DNA of 64,000 bases, taken from AP-15 sp963724435 (lineage in GTDB: Bacteria; Pseudomonadota; Alphaproteobacteria; ATCC43930; CGMCC-115725). Below, piece by piece: positions 1 through 9,527 of this stretch; position 1 is the stretch's first letter; each line of letters starts with the position of its first letter. A program made the position numbers and the translations under genes. The notes beneath the pieces were generated by a model. The model had not been told where the DNA came from and made no database searches. It was given only the letters and a program-made list of their open reading frames with translations. The stretch is from positions 1 through 64,000 of the forward strand of contig CAVRUN010000002.1 in the NCBI GenBank assembly GCA_963724435.1, written 5' to 3'.

Positions 1-153
1 GCCGCGGCGACCGCGAAACACAAACAGCGCACCACCATGCGGATCGAGCTGCAGCGTCAGCTGAATCCGCGCCGCCAGCCCGTCAAAGCCTTTCCTCATG
101 TCAGTGACGCCGCACGCCAGATAGACGCGGACATTGCCCGGTATGCCGATCAC
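1..153 (-). pseudogene. tnpB: IS66-family TnpB (Orf2), cut by window edge
   Basis: The reverse strand reads an IS66 accessory protein start: IGIPGNVRVY, then TDMRKGFDGL, then LFVFRGRRG, the hallmark TnpB motifs. The probable start is a GTG at 153; the rest lies beyond base 1. It lies in the same frame as the TnpA remnant just upstream, because the usual TnpA tail is missing, so the two genes look fused by a small deletion. TnpB is an accessory protein of IS66 transposition with an unclear biochemical role. Confidence 0.75.
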
Positions 154-561
154 GACAGCGCCGGTCAGACGCAGCTTGACCCCCGTGGGCAGCTCGACCT
201 CGATTATCCCATCCACCCGTCGATCGGGTTCGGGGCGCGTCGGCATCGGCTCAACCGGCGCTGCGGCCAGGGCAAGCTGTTCAACCGATGGCGCCAATCT
301 CACTGGCGCAAACCCAGTCAGCTCGCCCGTGCGAAACTGCCGCCGCTAGGTGTAAAGCTGGCCGCTGCTGATCCCGTGCAGCCGGCATACCAGAGTGGCC
401 GAGGATCCCGGCGCCACACTCTGTGCCAATATCCGAAGCTTCTCTTCGAGGCTCCAGCGCCGCCGCCGCTCCAGACCCGTGAGGACCTCGCCGCGGACCT
501 CGCGAGCCCTCGTATGAGCACTCCCGAGGTCCTCCTTATCGACCAGCCCCACATCTTTCAT
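154..561 (-). pseudogene. tnpA: IS66-family TnpA (Orf1) with in-frame amber stop
   Basis: The protein has the helix-turn-helix region of IS66 Orf1 (RRRWSLEEKLRIL, then LVCRLHGISSGQLYT). The codon that is normally Trp in the YTWRRQ motif is TAG (346-348), so translation stops after about 71 residues. Past the stop the frame stays open and still looks like TnpA (RRQFRTGELTGFAPV, then IIEVELPTGVKLRL). It then runs without a stop into TnpB, lacking the usual last ~15-20 residues of TnpA. It is therefore doubly broken. The DDE transposase gene (tnpC) of this copy is outside the window. Confidence 0.75.
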
Positions 562-632
562 TGCATCGCCGCCGCAAAAACAGCGGCAGCTTCTCGATCA
601 GCAAGCCCAGCGCAAGACGCCAATCGGCAGAC

Positions 633-830
633 GCTTACTTTGAGGACCCAGTGGGACGCGACGACGTTCACGAAAAACGGCGACCGGCTGCTCGCCGGCG
701 AGGTGGCGCAGAAATTTCGCGCCGCGCTGGTGGCGCAGCCGCAGATCGTGTCGAGCGAGCATCTTTCGGTCCACGGCACGCTTTTGGAGGCTTGGCGAGC
801 CTGAGAGCTTTCGCACGAAAGCCGGCCCGG
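633..830 (+). pseudogene. IS5-family transposase internal fragment
   Basis: A translated stretch (WDATTFTKNGDRLLAGEVA, then SSEHLSVHGTLLEAW) matches the middle of IS5-group transposases, around the first catalytic Asp region, which normally reads SVDGTLIEAW. Here the Asp is His (SVHGTL). The frame stops at 804, and a neighbouring frame continues ASLRAFARK, resembling the usual AWASLKSF continuation. The N-terminal half of a similar transposase lies separately at 8834-9080 on the other strand. Dead remnant. Confidence 0.6.
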
Positions 831-868
831 ACTGACCGGCGGGACCGCTTTCATGCGCCTGTTCCCGC

Positions 869-1773
869 TTACCATCGAGCCTCAGCCAGTTTGAGGAGGC
901 GGTAGGGCATCGGCGGCGTTGTCGTTGCCGCAATGGCGAGGCGCTCGTGGATTGTTTTGAGGACAAAGCGTCGGTTGAAACGCCATGCGAAGTCGCCGAG
1001 GTAGCGCGGCAGATGTTTGGCGGCGACCACTCGGTGGGTGGCGAGCAAGCTGTTCTTGATATTGGCGAGCATGGTGTTCGCCCAGCGGAAGGCAGGGTGG
1101 CGTGCAGCTCTGCGATCGGAGCCAGTGACGTGGCGTTCATGGACGATACCCGGCTGCTCGGCAATGCAGCGAAACCATTGGCCGCCGTCGCTGACGACAG
1201 TCGTTCCGGCCGCGACGCGGGCGCATAGCCGTTTGGTTTCGCCAGCTTGGAAGCCGCGCACGACCTGAAGGCGGGTATGCAGCGGGCGGCCATCTGAGGA
1301 GGTCTCCACGGCGATGATAAAGGGCGTATGACCGCGCCGACCGCGCCCGGCGCCTTCGCCGGTGCGCTCACCGCCGATATAGGCGTCGTCGATCTCGATC
1401 CGCGGCCCGGCGGCGCCAAGCATGTAACGGCGGTCGCGTTCGATCATAGCTTGCATCAGCTTGTGCTGGATCCGCCAGGCGGCGTTGGTCGAGATCCCGA
1501 GCCGGCGGCCCAGCTCGATGTTGGACAGGCCCTTCTTGCCTTGAGCCAGCAGGTGCATGGCGCGAAACCAAGCCCGCATCGGCAGCTTGGTGCCCTGCAA
1601 GACGGTGCCGGCGATCAGCGATGTCTGATGCCGACAGCGCCGGCATTGCAGCAGTTGACGATCGCGGATCTCGCAATACTCTGATGCTGCGCACCGCGGA
1701 CACTTGAAGCCCTCAGGCCAGCGCCAGGCAAACCACGCCCTACGGCAGGCCCCCTCGTCCGCATAAAGCCGTT
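869..1773 (-). pseudogene. IS1595-family transposase, 5' end removed by IS3 insertion
   Basis: The open frame encodes an N-terminal zinc ribbon (CPRC about 35 residues from CRRCRHQTS), a helix-turn-helix (GRRLGISTNAAWRIQHKL) and an ISXO2-like catalytic domain: IEIDDAYIGGER, VVSDGGQWF, then RWANTMLANIK. This is the IS1595 arrangement. Coding sequence continues upstream past the TTG at 1600 to 1773, where the left inverted repeat of the IS3 element begins. The true start codon and first residues are therefore lost. No matching 5' part is found on the far side of IS3 (3011 onward), so the insertion was accompanied or followed by a deletion. Confidence 0.75.
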
Positions 1774-1807
1774 TGGAGTTGCGTCGGTTTAGTGGAGAGG
1801 CATTAGG

Positions 1808-2668
1808 TCATTTGGCGGCCGTTTTTTCGAACTGTACCGGGCTTGTAAAGTCGAGGGCGGAATGGCGCCGGACGGGATTGTAGAAGCCGTCAATGTAGCG
1901 GCCAATGGCCTGGGTCGCTTGTTGGCGGGTATAGAAGATGGTCCGCCACACCCGCTCAGATTTCAGCGTCTTGAAGAACGTCTCCACCATGGCGTTGTCG
2001 TAGCAGTTCCCCTTTGCCGACATTGAGATCAGGATGCCGTGCTTGCCGAGCTCGGCTTGATAATCGACCGAACAGTATTGGCTGCCCCGGTCTGAGTGAT
2101 GGATCAGCCCGGCTGCTGGGCGGCGCACCGCCAGGGCTTTGCGCAGAGCGGCAAGAGCCAGATCGCGGTGCAGCCGGTCGCCGGTCGCCCAGCCGACGAC
2201 CCGGCGGGCAAACAAGTCGATGATAACCGCGAGGTACAGCCAACCCTCGCGGGTCCAGACATAGGAAATATCGGCACCCCATTTCTCGTCGGGCCCGGTT
2301 GCCGCGAAGTCCTGATCGAGCAGGTTTGGCGCCACCGGCCACGGATGCTGGCTGTCGGTGGTGCGCTTAAACCGCCGCTTCTGTCGAGCCCTGAGCCCGT
2401 TCTCCCGCATCAGACGCGCCGTCCGGCGGCGACCGACGGTGAGGCCGCTGTCCCGCAATTCCCGCATCATCCGGGGGCTGCCATAGGTGCCGTTCGACAG
2501 CGTAAAGGCCGACCGGACATGCGCCAGCAGCACCATGTCATCGCGTTGGCGGCGGCACGCCGGCCGACCGCGCCAGGCAAAATAGCCGCTTTGGCTGACA
2601 CCGAGTACGCCGCACAGACGATGGATCGGGAATTCCGCTTTCGCCGTATCGATGAGCGCGAACCTCAT
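1808..2668 (-). CDS. IS3-family transposase OrfB (DDE integrase domain)
   Basis: This 286-residue rve-type integrase has all three catalytic regions: Asp in WGADISYVWT, Asp in IHHSDRGSQY, and Glu in AMVETFFKTLK, followed by the usual NPVRRHSALDF tail. An HTH_21-like segment (YGSPRMMRELR, then RRRTARLMRENGLRA) precedes it. The ATG at 2668 overlaps the orfA stop as ATGA. The same frame also extends upstream through orfA, as required for production of an OrfAB fusion by -1 frameshifting. No damage is visible, so the element may still be mobile. Confidence 0.88.
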   Translation of the reverse strand: MRFALIDTAKAEFPIHRLCGVLGVSQSGYFAWRGRPACRRQRDDMVLLAHVRSAFTLSNGTYGSPRMMRELRDSGLTVGRRRTARLMRENGLRARQKRRFKRTTDSQHPWPVAPNLLDQDFAATGPDEKWGADISYVWTREGWLYLAVIIDLFARRVVGWATGDRLHRDLALAALRKALAVRRPAAGLIHHSDRGSQYCSVDYQAELGKHGILISMSAKGNCYDNAMVETFFKTLKSERVWRTIFYTRQQATQAIGRYIDGFYNPVRRHSALDFTSPVQFEKTAAK

Positions 2669-2970
2669 CGACTTCCCGCCCGGGCGAAAAAAGCCGTCGC
2701 CTTCTTCAGGATGTCCCGCTCCTGGCGGAGGATCTCGTTCTCCCGGCGCAGCCGTTTCAGCTCTGCCGTGACATCGCCCTCTGCCGCCGTCGTTGGGTCG
2801 GCAGCACGCCGATCCCAACTCCAACTCATCCAGCGGACCAGCGTCGACAGCCCGATCCCCAGATCGCCGGCGATCTCGCGCTGCGTTCGCCCGCTGGTTT
2901 GCACCAGGCGGACCGCTTCCTCCTCAAATTCTTTCGTAAACCGTCGCTGCTGCATCTTCGAGTTCCTCAC
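2665..2970 (-). CDS. IS3-family OrfA (HTH DNA-binding protein)
   Basis: A protein of about 100 residues with a transposase-8-type helix-turn-helix (RRFTKEFEEEAVRLVQTSG, then REIAGDLGIGLSTLVRW) and a leucine-zipper segment (ELKRLRRENEILRQERDIL), typical of IS3 OrfA, which recognises the element ends. The start may be the first Met or the sixth (MQQRRF). It ends four bases into orfB. A slippery heptamer lies near its end. Confidence 0.85.
   Translation of the reverse strand: MRNSKMQQRRFTKEFEEEAVRLVQTSGRTQREIAGDLGIGLSTLVRWMSWSWDRRAADPTTAAEGDVTAELKRLRRENEILRQERDILKKATAFFARAGSR
2686..2692 (-). promoter_or_regulatory. Probable -1 ribosomal frameshift heptamer (T TTT TTC)
   Basis: In orfA the codons GCT TTT TTC present the classic X XXY YYZ heptamer T TTT TTC. 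Slipping back one base joins OrfA to the overlapping upstream extension of the OrfB frame, giving the OrfAB fusion transposase used by IS3 elements. The position, about 20 bases before the orfB ATG, suits this role. Confidence 0.6.
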
Positions 2971-3047
2971 CGCTCATAGGGGAACTCTCCACTTTTCCGA
3001 AGCAAGTCCACCGCGACCTTACTGCATCCTCACGTACGTCTTTCCAT

Positions 3048-5724
3048 TCAAGAAAACTGCCGCGCGAGCCCTTCAAGCGTCATGTTCTCAGCGATGGCAT
3101 CGTGAGGGATGAGCGCGTATGTGCAAGGTTTGCGGTCGTAGCTCGTGGCGTGATCCGTCGCTCGGCGACACCATTCGATGGCGACATCCCGCTTCGCGAG
3201 AACATCCGGGTCCGCCATCTGGTTCGAGGCTTTGGGCTCAAGCATGTAGACTCGTTCATCGGTTTCCGCGGCGAAGTCCGGTTGGTACTCAAGGTGCTCG
3301 CTCCCCGATGGGTAGAACATCTGGAATTGCCCTTTCGCCGGCTTGAACCATTTGATGGCTTCACGTTCCAGAATAACGGCGAGCTTGCGCTCGGCATCCG
3401 ACTGAAACTTCTGGGTAGAGTAAAGGCACCGCTTGAAACCGGCAAAAAGGTACCGGGCCATATTGCTCTTGTCAGACGGTGAGATGTGGTAATCGAGCGG
3501 CGGCTCGCCGGCTGCGGCCGTGTAGGCGCTAGGTCGAAGCGGGATGAAGCCTCTGCTGATTACGACTTCGTAGTCGACCCCTGGCTCTTGCCAAAAATGC
3601 TTCTGCATTTGAGCATGGACGAAACGGGCGATCTCTCTTTGGTGTAGGCGGAGGACTTTCCGGGCTTCCTCTTCAGACAGGTAACTCAACAGATGTCTCG
3701 TCACCTGCTCCGCCAGGTCATAGAGCAGATCCGCGTGTCCATCGTAGGCAATATCGTCGAAGTCTATAAGTCCGCTGACGACGTAATCCTCCAAACGCTG
3801 CTCGTCGATATTTCCGCCGCCGAGGCCGATCCTATCGATCTGTCCAGTACGCAGATGCGCCGCCCAGAGCGTCTCATTCGGCGCCTCATACCGCATGCCG
3901 GAGAGATCGAGCGCGAAAGGACGAAAGCCGGATTTCACCTCTCCCTTGGGCACCACGAGAATACGGGGGATGTCGATCGTCTCCTGAATGACGATCTCTG
4001 TTGTCTTGGAGACAACCGCCGCCACATCGGGGCGCTTTGTGATCCTGTCTAGTTCCATCTGGGCCGGCCGGTACTGGTTCGTGACTTCCTGAAGGACTGC
4101 GGCCTGGACCTCTGGCCGCTGTAGATATGTTATGCTTGGGAGCTTATCCGGCTGTGTCTCGAACTTGCGGATCACGTCATAAGCAATCTTTGCGATTTTC
4201 TGCTCTTCGGCATTGAAGATGGCTGGAGCTTCCTGAAAACCCGCTGTGACGCTGGATAGCGCGTCACTTTCCTCGAACTGGAGCCCGAGCTTTGCAGCGA
4301 GCTGAGGCCGGGACACGACCGTCACTGTCTTACGCTGCAACTGATCCGCCGTGAGGACGACCTGCTGCAGTCGAATAGCCGAGTCAGGCCTCTTCGCTTC
4401 GTCGACGATCTCCTGGAACCGATCATGCGCGACAATGTTGGGCCGGTCGACAGCGATCACGCCGGTGCGCTTGCCGTAGGGCAGCCGCAGGCCGCGGCCG
4501 ATCGACTGCTCGATAAGGGTACGTGCGTTCGCGGCCCGCAGCGGCACGATCGTGTAGAGATTGGTGACGTCCCAACCCTCTTTAAGCATGTTGACGTGGA
4601 TGACGATCTCGGTCGGCTGCTCGCTATGCTCCACCTTGAGTAGGCGCTCGATTGTTTCCTCTTCCCTCACGCTCGAATCGACCTGAATGACCTTGTCGGC
4701 GTAGCGGCCCTCGAAGAAAGCGCGAGATTTGATCAGCTCCATCAGCTCCGCCGCATGCGTGGTATCGCGTGCAATCACCAACATAAACGGCTTCACGATC
4801 TGCTCGCCGACCTGGCGCGCGTAGGTTTCCAGCTCGACCTTGACGCTTTCGTGCAAGCGCACGCCGTCTTCGAGCTTGATCTGCTGGATCGCCTCAGGGG
4901 ATTTCCCCACCGGCGAGAAGTTCTCGCGGGTAACGACGGCAGGCTCCTTGACGAAGCCGTCGGCCATGGCTTTGCCTAGCGGATAGTCGAAGATGACGTT
5001 CTTGAACGAGAGAGGCCCCCGTGTCGTTTCTACGAAGGGGGTCTCGGTCAGTTCAAGACCGAGGACCGGCTTCAACTCGTTGATCGCGCGGATGCCCGCG
5101 GACGCGCGGTAGCGGTGCGATTCGTCCATGATCAGCACGAGATCGTCGAGGCCCGCGAGGTAGTCGAAATAGCTTTCGCCGATTTCCTCACGAAAACTGC
5201 GGATGCGTGGACTGCGCCCTCCGCGAACCTCCGAATTGATCTTTGATATGTTGAATATGTTAATTGTCGTCGGGAACAATTGGCCTCCGCTGGCGATCTG
5301 GCGCTCGTAGTTTTCGCCGGTCGTAACCACGGGTGGCGCGACAGCGAACTCTGAAATGCCCTTGAACACGTATTTCGGCGTGTTCTGGGTGAAGTCGGTG
5401 ATCAGCTTGTCGTAGATGGTCAGGTTCGGCGCCAGTACGAAGAAATTGTTCAGCCTGTGCGCGAGGTGCAGATAGGTGATGAAGGCGCCCATCAGCCGCG
5501 TCTTGCCAACTCCGGTCGCCAGCGCGAAACATAGCGACGGGAACTCGCGCTCAAAATCCGACACGGTCGGAAATTCGCTGCGGATGGTGGATAGCGCCGC
5601 TTCGAGGTCAGCCCCTTTTCGTAGTGGAACGATCTCGGTGATCCGATCGAGGATTTCGAGAGACTCGACGCTGGGGCGGGCGCAGGCTTATACGGCCAGC
5701 GATCGCGTTGACGTGGAGGTTCAT
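3048..5724 (-). CDS. Type III restriction enzyme Res subunit, frameshifted near the start
   Basis: A superfamily 2 helicase-nuclease of a type III restriction-modification system. Walker A is ATGVGKTR, the motif II box is MDESHRY, and a helicase C-terminal domain carries the IGRGLRLPYG motif. The C-terminal PD-(D/E)xK nuclease motif (QPDF ... MLEPKAS) is intact. The family start (MNLHVNAIAGR, ATG at 5724) is found upstream in another frame. One extra base near 5662-5668, just after PPQRR, separates it from the 838-residue main frame, which opens with GTG at 5564 (VSDFEREFPS). The ATG overlaps the mod stop as ATGA. If the frameshift is real the protein lacks its first ~53 residues or is untranslated. 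Cleavage would also need a working Mod, which is truncated here. Confidence 0.85.
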
Positions 5725-7145
5725 TTAGCGGCCCCCACGTTTTCGGCTGGTGCCGTGCCAAACAGGTCCGGCGTCGACAGCGCCCTATTTGCTCCCGTCA
5801 CTTCCGATCGTACCGGATCGGGTTCGGGAGGCGTTTTGGGAAGGTTCGCGACATTTAGACTGTAATCGTCATGGCCCCATTCGCAACGCGAGCGAATGTG
5901 GTTCGGGATCTTCCTGACTGTGAGGTTCGGAAACGCGTTAGGGTTACCTTGAAAGGCAGAGCACAGGACGAGGAGCGAACGGTCCGTTCCTACCTCTTCG
6001 CTCAAAGCGGCGAGCTGCTCCGGCCCCAGCGTCTGCGTCGTCACATAAATGAAGTCGCGCTCCGTCGAGGACCCGTGCTGCCAGTAGACCGCATCGCTCG
6101 GAGCATAGGTGAAGCCTTCAAGCTTGCACAAAGCTTCGGCTAGCCTCTCGGCGTTATAGGCCTTACTGATGACCTCGCTGCCGTAGCGATCAGTTTGAAG
6201 CAGCGATGGCGCGATGCGAAAATACCGAAAGCCACCGCCACCTTCCCAGCCGGTCGCCTCCGTAACACCACCCTTGTCCTTCCCGTCGATTACCTTCTTC
6301 GTGCGGGGGATGATGTATGTGCGGCAGTGGTCACCAAGCTCTACCATAATCCAGCGACGACCCATCTTGTGGGCGACTGCCCCGGTTGTGCCGGAGCCAG
6401 CGAACGAATCAAGGACGAGGTCTCCTGGATTAGTGGCAATTGTCAGGATTCGCTCAAGCAAGCGCTTTGGCTTTGGGGTTGCGAAGGTGCTGTCCTTGCC
6501 AAATAGCGCTTGTCCCTCTTTCTTTGCCTCATCTGTGTGCCCTGCTTCTTCATGAGGCCACCACGTGTTGGGAACAATCTTGGCGGCGTCGTTGAGATAC
6601 TGCTTGAACGATGGGGCGCCGTCTCCAGACTTCCCGAAGTAAGCAAGCCCCGCCTTAACGATTTCTAGCCACTGATCTTCCGTGCGAGACCAGTGTCGTC
6701 CTGGTGGCGGTAATCTGACTTGACCGCTTGGGGTCTCAATCGGGTAGCTCAAGTTGGCTAGAAGATTTGGGGCATCCCAGGGTATCGCTCTCCAGGCGCC
6801 TCTCGGATCGCCATCTGGATTCTTGTACTGGGCTGTTTGCTCCGCTGTGCGGCCGAGCCTGTTTCGGCTTAACTTCCATCGGTCGGGATCAATCGCGTAA
6901 ACAAGAATAAAATTATGCGATACCGAGAGGCTTGCATCATTCGAGCGCGAATAACGGCTTTGCCAAACAATGGTGGCAACGAAGCTTGCGCGCCCCATAA
7001 TTTCATCCATCATCACCTTCAAATAGGCCTGCTCATTATCATCACAGTGGACCCAAATGGAGCCGTCCTGATTAAGAAGTCGCCGCAGTAATTCGATGCG
7101 ATCACGCATCAGCGAAAGCCATAGTGAATGTTCTATACCGTCATC
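5721..7145 (-). pseudogene. Type III DNA adenine methyltransferase Mod, N-terminus deleted
   Basis: The frame shows the C-terminal two thirds of a beta-class adenine-N6 methyltransferase: HSLWLSLMRDRIELL, then GSIWVHCDDNEQAYL, and the AdoMet-binding motif DSFAGSGTTGA. In this family the catalytic DPPY motif precedes the EHSLWLSLM segment. Here it is absent, since homology ends abruptly at about 7145 and is joined to unrelated sequence. The first available ATG is 7109 (462 residues). Without DPPY the enzyme cannot be an active methyltransferase. The stop overlaps the original res start (ATGA), showing that the two were one operon. Confidence 0.8.
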
Positions 7146-7178
7146 AACAACAGAGCCCCTTCCGCCAGCGTCAAGATC

Positions 7179-7346
7179 TCACGCATCGATCCCCGTCAGA
7201 TCGCCAGCCGCATCCTTCAGCGTGATGTTCCGCTTCGGAGCCCCCTGCCGCTTGAAATCGGTGTCGAGGAAATCCCGGAAATCGGCGCAAATGTCCTTCA
7301 AGAACCCGGTTTTTGTATCCCCCTCTACTGTCGCGCTTTCAGGCAT
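7179..7346 (-). pseudogene. 55-residue leftover of a gene upstream of mod
   Basis: An ATG at 7346 opens a 55-codon frame ending in TGA at 7179. It has ordinary coding character and a helical start (GFLKDICADFRDFLDTDF, then KRNITLKDAAGDLTGIDA). It looks like the N-terminus of a longer protein joined by deletion to the remaining part of mod, since its end coincides with the loss of Mod homology. I do not recognise the family with certainty; it could be the start of a helicase or nuclease partner of the same restriction island. Confidence 0.4.
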
Positions 7347-7470
7347 CCCTGATGAATAACCCTTTTTACGACTTGTAACAATATGTGCTCAATCGGCGAT
7401 TGCTGCTTGCCCATCAACCCTGTTTCAATCCAAACAATTGGGTTAAAGAGCACGCCGCTGACCTCGAACC

Positions 7471-7857
7471 CTTCTGATCAAGCTCGTCTTCTCGATCGCG
7501 CCCGACCGCCCCACGCCGAACTTTCCGCCCAGCTGGAATGTGGCGTTCCGGCAGCGCCGCTGCCTAGTGCCGGCCGACAATTTTTACGAATGGAAGAAGA
7601 CCCGGCCGGGAAACATCCTTATGCGCTGGCGCTCGCCGGTCACGGGCATCATGGCGCTCGCCGGCGTGTGGAAAAACTGGAAATCGCCGGCCGGCGAGTG
7701 GGTGCACAGCTTCGCGATCATCACCACCACGCCGAATAAGTTGTGCGCCGAGATCCACAATCGCATGCCGGTGATCCTCAAGCCCGAGGCGTGGCCGGTG
7801 AGGCTTGGCGAGGAACCGGCCGACGTGCCTCAGCTCAAATCGCTCCTCGCACCCTAT
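7471..7857 (+). pseudogene. SRAP/YedK-type abasic-site protein, broken
   Basis: The frame carries SRAP (HMCES/YedK) segments: PNFPPSWNVA, then CLVPADNFYEWKK, IMALAGVWKNWKSP, SFAIITTTPN, and EIHNRMPVIL with the conserved His. The catalytic Cys2 start is missing. NVA is joined directly to FRQRRC, so about 50-60 residues of the central domain (PTQ through the INARAE region) are deleted in frame. The 3' end is cut at about 7857, where an IS110 fragment begins. SRAP proteins crosslink to abasic DNA through Cys2, so this copy is non-functional. Confidence 0.7.
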
Positions 7858-7861
7858 TCGG

Positions 7862-8168
7862 TCGGACCACGGCCTCGCAGATACCTTCGGCATCGGCCGC
7901 GTCGTTCTTGTTGGTCTTGACGAAGGGACGAACGTATTGCGGCGGGATCAGCCGGACGTCATGGCCGAGACGTTGCAGCTCGCGCGCCCAGTGATGGCCG
8001 CCCGGGCAGGCCTCAATGCCGACCAGCGCCCGCGGAAGGCGAGCAAAGAACATAACGACCTCGGCTCGCCGAAGCCGCCGGCGCAGCACGCACCGCCTCA
8101 GCATTGGCGCCGCGCACCTAAAACACATTCTTCGCGATATCGAGACCGATGACGGCAGGATTGGACAT
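7862..8168 (-). pseudogene. IS110-family transposase N-terminal fragment
   Basis: The reverse strand begins MSNPAVIGLDIAKNVF, the DEDD/RuvC-like start of IS110 transposases. It hits a TAG in place of Gln at the next codon, then needs a frameshift to reach VLRRRLRRAEVV, ALVGIEACPGGHHWA and KTNKNDAADAEGICEAV. Homology stops at about 7862. Two lesions plus truncation make it a relic. Confidence 0.75.
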
Positions 8169-8239
8169 TTCTCCTCCTCCGGGTTGCTGCCGCCATCCTT
8201 AGGGATTGCGCCGGCAGCGGCTAAGGGGTGAAGGGCGGT

Positions 8240-8807
8240 CCATGCCATCACGCCAGGCGCAAATTTTACGACGTGTTCGAGGCAACCAAGTCGCCGATCG
8301 CCGAGGAGGCGCTCAAACGGATTGGCGAGCTCTATCGGATCGAAGCCGAGATTACTGGCCAGTCGGCCGAAACGCGGCTGGCGGCGCGGCAGAACCGTGC
8401 CGTGGCGATCCTCGGCGCGTTGCGCGACTGGCTGACCGCACAGCGCCGGCGGTTGTCAGCAAAGAACCCCCTCGCCAAAGCGATCCAATACGCACTCAGC
8501 CGCTGGGAGGCACTGAGCCGCTATGCCGGTGATGGCCGGCTCGCGATCGACAATGATGTCGCTGAGCGGGCATTGCGCGGTATCGCCGTTACCCCGCAGA
8601 AATTTTTTGTTCCTTGGATCCGATGCCGGCGGCGAGCGCGCCGCAATCCTCTACACCGTGCTGGAAAGCGCCAAACTCAATGGCCTTGACCCGCAAGCCT
8701 GGCTCAGCGACGTGATTGATCGCCTGGCCAATGGTCACCCGATCAACCGCCTGGGCGAACTGCTGCCATGGAACTGGCAGCCCAAAATCGTCACCCTCGC
8801 CGCCTGA
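8240..8807 (+). pseudogene. IS66-family transposase (TnpC) C-terminal fragment, frameshifted
   Basis: The sequence starts inside the IS66 DDE transposase (HARRKFYDVFEATKSPIAEEAL), continues to the catalytic-Glu region (RLAIDNDVAERALRGIAV), shifts frame near 8590-8605, then reads FLFLGSDAGGERAAILY, SAKLNGLDPQAWL and HPINRLGELLPW. The N-terminal domains are absent. It lies on the strand opposite to the tnpA-tnpB remnant at the window start, so it is probably from another IS66 copy. Confidence 0.75.
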
Positions 8808-8833
8808 GCGGCCACGCGCTGACGCTTACTCCT

Positions 8834-9080
8834 CAAATGCCCAGCCCGACAAACAAGCGGAACAACAGATCGTACTCGATCTGCTCTACCTACTGCCGCT
8901 CCGAGCGGATCGCGTAGGCGGATCGAATAGAAGGCCTGCAGCAGCAATGCTCGCACTAGCCGCTCTGGGCGGGATCGAACTGCGGCCGACCGGCCGGTAG
9001 AGCGTCTCGAACTCGCCGGTCGGCCCCGCCAGCGCGGCGTGGACAATCTCCCAAATCATCCGCAACGGATGATTTCGCTA
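8834..9080 (-). pseudogene. IS5-family transposase N-terminal fragment
   Basis: In shifting frames the reverse strand reads HPLRMIWEIVHAAL, then RLVRALLLQAFYSIR, then RSERQ, a stop, VEQIEYDLLFRLFVGLGI. This is the N-terminal domain of IS5-group transposases, with at least one stop and one frameshift. It would precede the segment found at 633-830, so both may derive from the same type of element. Confidence 0.55.
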
Positions 9081-9089
9081 GAACTTGCT

Positions 9090-9415
9090 TTGATGCCGCC
9101 GGCAAATGTCGGGTCGTATGTCGGGGCGAGCAGCGGCAGCGGCGGGACCTACACGATCTGCTCTTGTGACGGCGGGCTGGGGTCGTTGCAGAGCCGAGCG
9201 ATGGCTCTGATGTGCTGACCGGTGGCGAATTGGGGGGAGATAGCGACGCCTTGTGGATTGTTGGCGCCCGACACCATCCCGACCTGGGTGCCGTTGGCGG
9301 TCACCTGGACATCGCAGCCAACCAGCAGGTTGTTCACGCCGGTGCGCACGCCGCAATTGTAGAGTGGTGTCTGGAACAGCTCGGGGCGGGGCAGGCCGGC
9401 TGGAAAAATCCTTAG
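9090..9415 (-). pseudogene. Fragment of a repetitive exported protein (unrecognised family)
   Basis: The reverse strand has a coherent ~85-residue module (LPRPELFQTPLYNCGVRTG, then VQVTANGTQVGMVSG, then PQFATGQHIRAIARLCN), a TAG after SPPSQEQIV at 9149, and plausible continuation PPLPLLAPTYDPTFAGG. The composition, with two cysteines and a beta-rich Gly/Asn pattern, suggests one unit of a surface or secreted repeat protein. Neither a start nor a full domain is present. Confidence 0.35.
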
Positions 9416-9527
9416 TGTGATCCTGGGTAACCGCGATCGGCGTCCACGAGCTGGTCGCCGCGGCGCGGTGTTGCCTCGCGCGCAGCTTGTCGCCGGAAAC
9501 TGGCACTAACTGCATTAATCTACCGTC

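Larger units (their letters stand above)
1774..3010 (-). mobile_element. IS3-family insertion sequence, apparently complete (1237 bp)
   Basis: The element is bounded by 26-bp imperfect inverted repeats. The plus strand at 1774 reads TGGAGTTGCGTCGG... and the reverse complement ending at 3010 reads TGGACTTGCTTCGG..., and both continue AGTGGAGAG. Both tips have the IS3-type TG...CA ends. Inside are overlapping orfA and orfB with a frameshift signal. Flanking bases (CGTT left, CCGC right) show no clear 3-4 bp target duplication, which fits later rearrangement around the copy. It interrupts the IS1595 transposase and abuts the end of the res gene. Confidence 0.85.
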
